This document shows, in pieces, positions 26,201 through 34,699 of a stretch of 64,000 bases of DNA. Within the stretch, counting starts at the first letter, position 1. Every line of letters starts with the position of its first letter. The notes beneath the pieces were generated by a model. It had not been told where the DNA came from. It saw nothing but the letters and a program-made list of their open reading frames with translations, and did not search any database. The stretch spans positions 19,143,115 through 19,207,114 of the forward strand of contig NC_134429.1 of NCBI RefSeq assembly GCF_030867145.1. The letters run 5' to 3'. The position numbers and the translations under genes are program-made. The DNA is from Opisthocomus hoazin (Eukaryota > Chordata > Aves > Opisthocomiformes > Opisthocomidae).

Positions 26201-29200
26201 TCAGCCCAGAGGCTTAGACCTTGGTTGGTCCATGCAGCAGCAGACACTGCACTTACAGCAAAAGACAATGCCTGACCCAACAAACTCAAACTGAAGAGCA
26301 ACATGGGACATGCTCAGCCTGCAATTGAATTTCATACAGTCCAAGTCTTTATTTCCTACCATCTACAGCCACAGAGTTTTTTTCCACCACATTACTCAAA
26401 CGTTACAGCAAAGCTATCTGTCAATGCATCACCCACTAAAACTGTCTGAAAGGTCTCTTCTGCTCAAGAGGAAAATACAAAAACAAGAACCCAAGGAGGC
26501 AGGAGCAGGCAGGGGAAGGGAGGAACCAGCATTATCTTAGGATCTGACATTGGTCCTGCATAAATAACAAGGCACCAGCAGGAACAGCAGGGCAAGAACA
26601 GCTCAGACTCACAGAATCATGGAATAGTTTGGGTCAGAAGGGACCTTTAGAGGCCATTCCGTCCAACCCCCCTGCAACCTGCAGGAACATCTTCAACCAG
26701 ACCAGGTTGCTCAAAGCCCCATCCAACTTGGCTGAGAATGCTTCCAGGGATGGGGCATCGACCACCTCTCTGGGCAACCTGTGTCAGGGCTTCACCACCC
26801 TCATCGTAAGAAAATTTCTTCCTTGTATCTAGTCTGAATCTACCTTATTTTAGTTTAAAACCATAACCCCTTGTCCTATCTTAACAGGCTCCATCAAAAA
26901 GTCCCTCTCCAGCTCTCTCGCAGCCCCTCCAGGCACTGGCAGCTGCTCTAAGGTGTCCCCGGAGCCTTCTCTTCCCCAGGCTGAACAGCCCCAGCTCTCC
27001 CAGCCTTTCCTCCCAGCAGAGGGGTTCCAGCCCTCGGATCATTGCTGGGGCCTCCTCCAGCCACACTCCAACAGGTCCCGGTCTGTCCTGTGCTGAGGGC
27101 TCCAGAGCTGGATGCAGGACTCCCAGGGGGTCTCACCACCATGGAGCAGAGGGGTACTACCCAGATGTGACCAGTTAAAACCAAGCTCTTTTTTGTGCTG
27201 TTTGACCATTGTGAAATGAGTGTGACAGTTTCACTTCCACCTCTTCCCCAGCAGACACCCACACCTCGGTCAACTTTCTCTGCTAAGGCAAAGGCCTGAA
27301 CAGACCTGGAGACAGCGGTGACCCCAGTTCACTTGCTGGGGGTCAGAGCTGCCCACGCAGAGGGAAGCGGATCCACGCTGCTGCTGCACTAGATTGAGGG
27401 CCAAAAGATAACTGTCATCTCCAAGACACCAAATCAACCTCCTGTAAAATGGATGGTGGGGTTAATGCGTTGAGGGAACTCTGTAACTCTGCAGGATGCT
27501 GAGTCTACCTGTCAAACGAGGAGTGCGGTGACTTGGCTGTTCTGCTTCACGCTCATGACACACGCTGCTGTCAGCACTCCGATGAGCAAACACATCCTGG
27601 CTTTGGGACCATGTGCCCCGAGTCTCTCCTGCTCACATTCCTGGTCTGCACAGATAATTCCATAATGCTCTGGATCCAACTGCAACTCTCTCCAACTCAC
27701 ATGACTCTGATCTACGCAGGAAGAACTTTGCAAGAAATGAACTAATGCCTCTGTTTCTGCATTTCTCTGGTCCAGTCCCTCCTGTTTTTTGTGTAGGAGG
27801 GGTCTACGAGGTCTCCTGGCATCATGCTTTGAGAGCGTGATTCAGATTCCTAACACAACGACATCATTCATCTCTGAACAGTCAAGCCCAACTGGGTTCC
27901 AGCAAGATCATTAGATGTTTTGTCCTGCTAATGTCGTAGGCACAATGTCCTCCAGACAAAGGCTGTATTTTTTTTTCCCAGCCCTCAAACTTATGCATTT
28001 CAGAAGGGAATAAATTAATTCCAGACTGGGGCTATTTTAACCACACCCCCAGTGCATGGGCTGAGAGTAAACCCCGTTTCCTTTCCTTTTCCTATCACAG
28101 AACACTGGGCAGTGACCCCAGAGAACAAAAATGAGCAGCACTGTCTGTTGAACTGCCAGTTCACATACTCCAAATGTAAGTTATTTTTTTACATTTATAA
28201 TCTCAGCATCACAAAAAAAACCAGAACAAAACAACACCTCGCACAAAGTCTGTGCTGCCCTGGACAGAAGCAAGATACATCATACACAAGACATCATATT
28301 TCCATATTTCTGCTTCTGGAAGCCAGGACTTCGGTTTAGCTTAGACCAACACAGGAATGATGCAAAGCTCTTTCACAGCACTAAATCAGCCTTCTCCAAA
28401 TCAGCTGGCCAGGACAGCCAGCTCTCAGCACAACAGCATCGCTTGTACCAGTGTGACAGCGCAATGCCCCCGTGCCTGCCCTGGAGGTCTTTGCCCTGTG
28501 GCCCACGGACACGGCATCCCAACGTCACGACGACGTGCGTGCTCGGGAGCGGTGTCCGTGAGCTGGCTGGCCGCACAGCCACCGCCTCCCGAGTCTTGCA
28601 CTACTGCTCATTAACAGCAAATCGATTTGGTGCTCCAGAAACATCCTCTCCTGGCTCAGCAAGAGGAATGCATTTACTTTTCTCCTTTCCTCTTGCAAGT
28701 TAATGTAAAAAACATCGAGCCCAAATGCAGCGCCATAAAATCTAACAACTGACAAAAGTATCCACCGAAGCTTTCCAGCATGCTCTGCTCCGCAGCCTGT
28801 CGCAGCCCCAAACCAACACCAGCACTGACCCCTGGGTTTGTAGCTCGGAGCTGGCCCTACAGGGATGGTGAGGACCACCCAGGCCCTGACTCTGTCCCAG
28901 CCACTGGGCCCTTTTGCCAGGCTGGCTGCTGGAGCCCTCTCAGCCAGCTACACGCATTGCTCCAGCACGCTTCCAAACTCAACTCCCTGTAAAACATGGA
29001 AGCGGTGAAGCTGTCTGAATGTAACAGCTTTCAGATAAGAAAAGCCTACATCTTGTGGGTTTTCACAGCTTCCGTCTCCGTCCACTGCCAAAGCTTCTGC
29101 TGGCAGCTCCCTAAGAACCAGGGCAGGAGCACCCTCGTTTACTTGACAATTGCACTCCAGGGTCTTTCTAGGTCTGCCCCTCGGTGCCCAGGAGATGTTG

Positions 29201-32200
29201 GCTGCTGCTGGGAATGGGGAAGAGGCTGCCGATGCCTTGCCTGCATTTTACCATACTGCTATTTCGACGTGCTGAGTGATGCCACGCAAAGCAGAACGGC
29301 CCGGGGTTACAGTGCCATTGGGCACTAGAACAAAACCCACCCGAGATGAAGGCACAGTTAAGTAGCGTGGTGGGGTTCAGCACCGAGTCGAGACACGGAA
29401 GAGGAAGGATTTTTCACTGCTGGTCTGCGCACACCCACCTGCGCGTACACAGATTCTGGGCAGAAGCTTTGGGTCTGAAGCCTGCCCTAGGGCATCACTG
29501 AGAGTCTCAGAGTGGTAGGTGCAAATCTCAAAGCAGCCAACAAGCAAAGTTCTAGAAGGGAAAGCAAGCACGAGTCTTTACAAGAGATGTGGGAACTCCA
29601 CAAGACAAAGAAGGAAGAACTGATTTGTTCCGATTCCCCAGCAATGCTGGAAATCTGCACACGTGCATCAAGTCATGGATAAGACTCAGACTTATTTGAG
29701 ATGGCTGTAAATGAGATCACTTAGAAATCTCAGGAATCTGGAATGTCTTTGATCTCTTGCATGCCTGGAGAAAATGGAATTTAAAACAACTGACCTTCAA
29801 TAACCTGGACATAGAGCGGCAGTTAAAGAAGCAATAAGCCTTTTTCTCTTTTCAGCTTCCTCCCTCTGCTATGCGACCTAGCTCTGCTACGTGAGACAAG
29901 CAGAGCAAACAAGGCATGTCCCCCAGCCACGCTTTTTAAAGTTATTGTTTGTATAACACAGAGCTACTGAACAAAGGCAGAGATATACCCACAACCCAAC
30001 AAAGGTATAGAACTAGAGGACTGAGGTAAACTGGAAGCAGTTATTTTGGTGAGTCACACTTCCCCATTTGCAACTGTGAAGTCAAGGAGTATTTACACAC
30101 CTAGCGAAAGCTCAGGCTTTTGCAATCACAGGACTCCAGGACCTGGGGCTTCAAAACCACCAATACCTTAATAGTTGTCACAAGAACTCACTGTAATTTT
30201 CATTTTAAAATTTCAAATTCCACGTGATGGATAATCACTTTGACCTCTCTCTGTGTGATGTACCCATGAAAAACCAAGAAAAAGACATCCATATGCTGTC
30301 CCCTGACGTGTTCTGTGCAGGCTCGGCATGCCTCTCCGTAGGATCCCACAAGTATTCTACTGGTCCCACAACGCAGGAAGAGGAAAGTAGCCTGCAAAAG
30401 TGTTTCCTAATCCCTTGTAAAAGGCAGAGCCAGCTCTTACTTCTTGAATCCCATCCACTTTTTCAAGTAAAGAATTCAGCCACAAAAACTGCAGGCAAAC
30501 TAGAAGTAAAAGCCTCAAGCTCTGAAAGACATCTTACGTACTCGGAGCTCTCTGGGCGGTGTCCTTGGAGCAGTCCAAACAGAAAACTGCCCCTTGAGTC
30601 CTGCCTGAACCATACCACCGCTTCTCTGCCCCTGGAGACGGCTGCTGGCAGAGGGTCTGTGTCACAGGTCGATCCATGTGCTGATGAAACCACTGAGGCC
30701 CTGTCTCACACTGGAGGATGAAAGACTGCAAGAGCAGAAAAGGGAACTGCAAACACCGCAAGTGGTAGCCCGAGTGCCAAGTGGCACACACGCTCCATGG
30801 GACGGGGCAACACCAGCTCTAACGGCAGCACTTCTGCTGAACTCGGGAAGAGCCTTGCCATTGACAGCAGCAGGGCAACCAGGCAATGCCATCCCTGAAG
30901 CCCAGACTGTAGCGGTGGGCAGGAAAGCAAGCAATCTAAGAAGTCATAGAATCATAGAATCATAGAAAGTTTTGGGTTGGAAGGGACCCCTAGAGGTCAT
31001 CTAGTCCAACCCCCCCGCAGCAAGCAGGGACACCGCTAACTAGATCAGGTTGCTCAGAGCCCTGTCCAACCTGGGCTTGAAGGTTTCCAGGGATGGGGCC
31101 TCCACCACCTCTCTGGGCAACCCATTCCAGTGTTTCACCACCCTCATTGTAAAGAATTTCTTCCTTATATCCAGCCTAAACCTACCCTGTTTTAGTTTAA
31201 AACCATCACCCCTCGTCCTGTCACTGCTGTCTCTACTAAACAGATTGTCCCCATCTTTCCTGTAGGCTCCCTTTAAGTACTGAAAGGCTGCAATCAGGTC
31301 TCCCCGCAGCTTTCTCTTCTCCAGGCTGAACAAGCCCAACTCTCTCAGCCTGTCCTCACAGGAGAGGTGCTCCAGCCCTCGGATCATTTTTGTAGCCCTC
31401 CTTTGGACCCACTCCAGCAGTTCCATGTCCTTCTTGTGCTGAGGGCTCCAGAGCTGAATGCAGTACTCCAGGTGGGGTCTCACCAGAGCAGAGTAGAGGG
31501 GCAGAATCACCTCTCTTGACCTGCTGGCCACGCTTCTCTTGATGCAGCCCTCATGGTTGGCCCTCTGGGCTGCCAGCGCACATTGCTGGCTCATGTCCAG
31601 CCTTTCGTCTATCAGTGCCCCCAAGTCCCTCTCAGCAGAGCTGAGTCACTGGAGAAATGAGTGTCGTAACTGTTGGAGTGGGGCCAGGGGAGGTCACAGC
31701 AATGATCCGAGGGCTGGAACCCCTCTTCCGTGAGGACAGGCTGAGAGAGCTGGGGCTGTTCAGCCTGGAGAAGAGAAGGCTGCGGGGAGACCTCAGAGCA
31801 GCTGCCAGTGCCTGAAGGGGTCTGTGAGAAGGCTGAAGAGGGACTTTCCAGAAGGGCATGTAGTGGTAGGACAGGCGGTAACGGCTTTAAAGCGAAAGAG
31901 GGGAGATTTAGATTTGATGTAAGAAAGTCTTTACCCTGAGGGTGGTGAGGCCCTGGCCCAGGCTGCCCAGAGAAGCTGGGGCTGCCCCCTCCCTGGCAGG
32001 GTTCAAGGCCAGGTTGGACGGGGCTTGGAGAAACCTGGTCCAGTGGCAGGTGTCCCTGCCCATGGCAGGGGGGTTGCAATGAGATGATCTCCAAGTTCCC
32101 TTCCAACCCAAACCATTCCATGCTTCTTTGAGCCCACCCAGTGTGAGGGTTGAAACAACAGTCTGTGAGGTCGACACTCCGCTCGCCTGAGCAAGCTCAG

Positions 32201-34698
32201 CGCATTATTCCTTTGCACACCTTCTCTAGTATCTCCTGGTCTGTCTCAGCCTCTTTTTCTCTTTTGGAAAGGGAAGCGACATCACCTTCACGTTTGGGAC
32301 ACGGATGATGGTCTAGTCCTAGAGAAAGGATGTGTTCTTCACAAAATCTGCATGTGTCAAATTCCTTATTTCTCCCACAAACCCCATTGTCTATGCAGGG
32401 GATTTAACGGTCTTGGTAGAGTCATTACACAATTGTTGCAAAAACAGCAGCCTGTGCTACCAAGATATTTCCAAATACTTTTGGGGAATGGCAGTGCTCT
32501 TTTGGGAGCTGACCCGGCGTCTAAGAGGCTTACGATGCAGTAACATCAAGGGGACAGCGACACAAAGGAGCTCAGCTCACTTCTGGTAGCCATTTTTTTA
32601 AACCCACTGACCAGTAGCCAGGAATAACATCTGGGCCCATCTCGAAGAGGCAAAGGAGGGAGATAGTGAGCACCACCGTTCCACTTAGACATCTCCCGTT
32701 CACCACCTGCCCCCACTGCCAGGGGACCGCAAGGCTAAGCTTTTCAGTAAGACAAGGCTTCCATTACAAAGCCAACTGACGGTCAAGCCAGGCTTTGAAC
32801 CGGGCTTTTATCCAAGTCTCTCTGCTTGTTTATTTTTAAAGGGTTCCTGGGACAATTTTCTCAACAGCAGAGACTTCTGCTTTCAAAAAGGACGTCAGGA
32901 CTGGAGAGCCCTTAACCACCCGTCTAGTCCCAACAATTCCAGCACCTCACTACAGGTAGGAACGTGCCCACACATCAGCAAAAAGCAAGAATGTGCTGCC
33001 TCAGCAGAAGGGAAGAGGCCTTCTGTCTGCCCAAGAGACCAATCGCCACCTTGGCCGCTGCACAAGCAGGATCCCGCACAGATTTGCTGAGCTTTCTCAC
33101 TGACCGTTCAGATATTCACCCAGCTTTGTCAGCCCTGCTCTGCTTCGTGTACTTCACGCTGGCTCTAGGCCCGCAGAATGGTTTGCGGAGCCATTCCAAA
33201 CACAGTGCTCTTCCTCCTTGCGAGACATTAACGCTTGAGGGTGTGGTTCCTCTCCAGAAGGGATCATCTCAGCAAATACGGAACGGCACTGATTTCCTCC
33301 CTTCTCCCCTCATGTTATAACCCGATCTGTGTGGGGACGGCAGGACTCGGGCACCAGGGCTGCCTGGCATACGGACAGTTCTCTCTCCAAAATACACCTG
33401 AAAAAAAGCCTGCTGGAGATCATCCCTCCTCAGGGGGGATGCTGTTGCCTCTACTGCTCCCACAGCAACCCAACCTGCTATTCCTGCCCGGGGTGCTCCC
33501 CAAGCTCTGCCAACATGCTAAACCAGTTAGTGCTTCTGAAGCACAGTATGTGGCCTCTCCTCCTTCTCCAGGCTTAAGCCACCCCCATACACACATTTTC
33601 TGAGCCACTTTAACCCTTCTGTCCCTGTGACTGATCCCGTATGTTGCCGATTCCTAAAACTTGCCTTGAGGCATTGCAAAACTGGGGATGATGTGGTGGC
33701 ACGGAAATTAGATTAATTATGGACCAAACTGAGAGCTCTTGAGCTCACCCCATCTACGTACTGAGGAATTCCAAGAGGCTCGGGTGGCTGGCCACAGCCC
33801 TTCATTAACAGGGCTGAGAAGAGCAGGGGGGTCACTGGTCCCCAAAAACCTTGTGCCCCTCCCTCCCTACTGTCAGCACCCTGAAGGAAGTCTCCCTGTG
33901 CTGTTCTTAGAGCTGTACTTGGTCCTTGCTCACAGGTGCAAAGTGATGGAAGTGTGGATTTGCTGGCGTTTTGCAATTAACCTCAAATCATCTCCTGCCA
34001 TCCAAGCCTCACTGGCGTTTCTCTGTTCAGCTCAGGGCCAGCCTCTCAGGACCCTGAATCTGCTTTCAGCTCTTACAGAAGACTCTGATCACAGAAAAGG
34101 TACAAGCCATTCTGTTATCGTAAGCTCAGACTTGTCCTCACCCCTTTCTTGCACCTCACACAAAAATGAATTCCTATGTCTCTGTCTTTCTGCCCACAGG
34201 AAAAAAAAAAAAAAGACAAACCACAAAACACTTTTTCCTCCATCCTGAACACACAAACGCATACCAGCTGTTTCTGCATCTTCAAAAGTATAAAATAACC
34301 TGGGATCATGTAAATCTAACTATGCAAGCTCTACTGTACTCACATTCAAGCTTATTGTTTTTTGAATTTGCAGATCAAGGTAACTGAGAGGGAAAAAGAT
34401 TGCACAAACATGCGGAACGGAGCACCGCTTAAATAACCTCAAACATTTCTCCATTCTCTCTCCTTCCCTCGACAAAAAGCACAAGAAATCCACGATTCCC
34501 CCCGCCCCCCGACAAAAACACAGCTAACTGAGGAATCGGAACAAAATCTTACAAAGATAACAGCTCAAAATCTTCTAGCTAGCCTCCAGCCCCGTCCTCT
34601 GCAGTGAAATAAAAACAAGTAACATCATGCCGATCAGCTAGGAGCTTACTTTGCTGAAGCAAAATCTGCCACAGAAGGAGTTTTGCTAGTTGCTCCAT
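14208..34698 (-). CDS. MXRA8: Matrix remodelling associated 8, full coding region in ten exons
   Basis: MXRA8 (limitrin/DICAM) is a type I membrane protein with two Ig domains that acts in cell adhesion; in mammals it is also an entry receptor for arthritogenic alphaviruses. Coding exons, 5' to 3': 34698-34650, 26038-26018, 25631-25323, 24757-24656, 23649-23191, 19021-18863, 17769-17739, 16736-16660, 15199-15122, 14233-14208. All junctions are AG/GT and phase-compatible, giving 1311 nt, or 436 codons plus stop; human is 442 residues as I recall. Predicted layout: signal peptide about 1-27, Ig1 about 30-157, Ig2 about 161-300, transmembrane helix about 340-360, then a basic and acidic cytoplasmic tail ending FRKEYCK. 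Both Ig domains carry an LHHHYC motif at the C-terminal cysteine. Sequons NIS, NFS, NIT and NLT are visible. The model rests on homology and splice logic, not on transcripts. Confidence 0.93.
15122..15199 (-). CDS. MXRA8: MXRA8 coding exon 9 (cytoplasmic tail)
   Basis: 78 nt, phase 1 at both ends, encoding a [16 protein letters not shown]... segment that ends with IDLDK. It corresponds to the conserved membrane-distal tail of mammalian MXRA8. The acceptor is TTACACAG and the donor is GTAATA, which is weaker than consensus. Confidence 0.93.
16660..16736 (-). CDS. MXRA8: MXRA8 coding exon 8 (cytoplasmic tail)
   Basis: 77 nt entering in phase 2 and leaving in phase 1, which is what is needed to link exons 7 and 9. 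It encodes [20 protein letters not shown] followed by EDIRL, matching the KDVN...EF.V...YRSEDI.L tail of mammals. The acceptor follows a CTCCTTTTTCAG tract and the donor is GTATGC. Confidence 0.92.
17162..17180 (+). repeat. Uninterrupted 19-C homopolymer
   Basis: Nineteen consecutive C on the plus strand, inside the MXRA8 intron between coding exons 7 and 8. The MXRA8 pre-mRNA would therefore carry a run of 19 G, able to form a G-quadruplex. Runs this long are unstable and error-prone in sequencing, so the exact length is uncertain. Confidence 0.9.
17739..17769 (-). CDS. MXRA8: MXRA8 coding exon 7 (juxtamembrane microexon)
   Basis: 31 nt, acceptor CTGTTTAG and donor GTAAGT, encoding [11 protein letters not shown] with the flanking exon bases. 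GYEY is the conserved motif directly after the basic stop-transfer cluster in mammalian MXRA8. It enters in phase 1 and leaves in phase 2, so skipping it would shift the frame. Confidence 0.9.
18863..19021 (-). CDS. MXRA8: MXRA8 coding exon 6 (stalk and transmembrane segment)
   Basis: 159 nt, phase 1 at both ends. It encodes the conserved [20 protein letters not shown] stalk, one hydrophobic helix rich in I, L and V (about residues 340-360), and the stop-transfer cluster TRKRRQR. Acceptor TCTGCCATCAG, donor GTAAGT. Confidence 0.95.
19022..23190 (-). other. MXRA8: MXRA8 intron between Ig2 and transmembrane exons
   Basis: About 4.2 kb. It contains an A15 run at 22311-22325 and a short GC-rich patch near 22550-22700. 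I see no further exon that would be in phase, no transposable element and no RNA gene. Confidence 0.6.
23191..23649 (-). CDS. MXRA8: MXRA8 coding exon 5 (second Ig domain)
   Basis: 459 nt, phase 1 at both ends, carrying the whole second Ig V-type domain and part of the stalk. It starts [20 protein letters not shown], has the first cysteine in VMLPCVN, the conserved [19 protein letters not shown] strand, and the second cysteine in [18 protein letters not shown]. Sequons NIT and NLT are present. Most residues match mammalian MXRA8 in the VVHW and HHHYC regions. The donor is GTAAGT. Confidence 0.97.
24656..24757 (-). CDS. MXRA8: MXRA8 coding exon 4 (end of first Ig domain)
   Basis: 102 nt, phase 1 at both ends. 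It encodes [20 protein letters not shown] and the following strand [14 protein letters not shown]. It supplies the second disulfide cysteine of Ig1, so exon skipping would keep the frame but break the domain. Acceptor TGTTCTACTAG, donor GTAAGT. Confidence 0.96.
25323..25631 (-). CDS. MXRA8: MXRA8 coding exon 3 (first Ig domain, main part)
   Basis: 309 nt, phase 1 at both ends. It encodes [20 protein letters not shown], the first cysteine in AVLPCKS, the hallmark [19 protein letters not shown], the [11 protein letters not shown] segment and GNFSLVIK. The acceptor follows a long pyrimidine tract (TTTTTTGCTCTTTGCTCC then TGGCTCTCAG). An in-frame ATG lies upstream at 25713, but the intervening bases are this acceptor tract, so I treat that start as spurious. 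Confidence 0.96.
26018..26038 (-). CDS. MXRA8: MXRA8 coding exon 2, 21-nt microexon
   Basis: Seven codons, read SSVYSYS together with the last base of exon 1, between an acceptor TGCTTTGACAG and a donor GTGAGT. Phase 1 on both sides joins exon 1 to exon 3 without disturbing the frame, giving LLQQ-SSVYSYS-VPADA. This resembles the LLQ-SS...SSVPA order in the human protein as I recall it. It completes the signal peptide region. An A18 run on the plus strand (26052-26069) forms part of the pyrimidine tract. Confidence 0.85.
26052..26069 (+). repeat. A18 homopolymer at the microexon acceptor
   Basis: Eighteen consecutive A on the plus strand, which read as U18 in the MXRA8 pre-mRNA, ending 13 nt before the microexon. 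It serves as, or extends, the polypyrimidine tract, and is prone to length variation. Confidence 0.9.
26609..27158 (-). mobile_element. CR1 LINE fragment, 3' part
   Basis: The plus strand reads as the reverse complement of a CR1 3' end: a CAGAATCATGGAATAG start, then AGGGACCTTTAGAGGCCATT, the CCACCTCTCTGGGCAACCTG block and the CAGGCTGAACAGCCCCAGCT block. The element is thus on the minus strand, the same sense as MXRA8, and is 5'-truncated. Several substitutions and small indels break its reading frame, so it is an old copy. Confidence 0.85.
30943..31642 (-). mobile_element. CR1 LINE fragment with intact ORF2 C-terminus
   Basis: The 3' terminus is the octamer-like repeat TCATAGAA, nearly three copies in reverse complement from 30943. 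Upstream, an open frame of 194 codons (31624-31040, minus strand) matches the C-terminal end of CR1 ORF2: the [20 protein letters not shown] segment, [33 protein letters not shown], then [19 protein letters not shown]. The frame is uninterrupted to its stop, which suggests a relatively young insertion. It is 5'-truncated at about 31642, right beside an oppositely oriented copy. The reverse transcriptase catalytic core is absent, so it cannot mobilise itself. Confidence 0.92.
31668..32132 (+). mobile_element. CR1 LINE fragment, opposite orientation
   Basis: In plus orientation it runs from GATCCGAGGGCTGGAACC through GACAGGCTGAGAGAGCTG and GGCCCAGGCTGCCCAGAG to a 3' end near CCAACCCAAACCATTCCATG. 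It is 5'-truncated and degraded by a deletion after CTGCCAGTGCC and by stops. Its truncated 5' end faces that of the copy at 30943-31642, so 31690-31810 and about 31270-31400 form inverted arms. Confidence 0.88.
34201..34214 (+). repeat. A14 homopolymer
   Basis: Fourteen consecutive A on the plus strand in the first MXRA8 intron, just after a CCCACAGG stretch. No element body attached to it is recognisable. Confidence 0.85.
34650..34698 (-). CDS. MXRA8: MXRA8 coding exon 1 (start codon and signal peptide)
   Basis: 49 nt encoding [16 protein letters not shown] plus one base before the donor GTAAGC. The hydrophobic LLLWQILL core and its similarity to the human MXRA8 leader (a LLWK.VLLQ pattern as I recall) identify it. 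Phase 1 fits the 21-nt exon downstream. The ATG context AGAAATGG has A at -3 and G at +4, near the Kozak optimum. The exon lies outside any CpG island; upstream sequence (34750-34780) is T-rich on the plus strand with a TTTTAAAA-like stretch that might act as a weak TATA element. Confidence 0.85.
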
Positions 34699-34699
34699 T

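Larger units (their letters stand above)
26039..34649 (-). other. MXRA8: MXRA8 first intron
   Basis: 8.6 kb between the signal-peptide exon and the microexon. It holds three CR1 LINE fragments (listed separately) and an A14 run at 34201-34214. The remainder shows no recognisable exon or RNA gene. First introns of this size often carry enhancers, but none can be identified from sequence alone. Confidence 0.65.
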
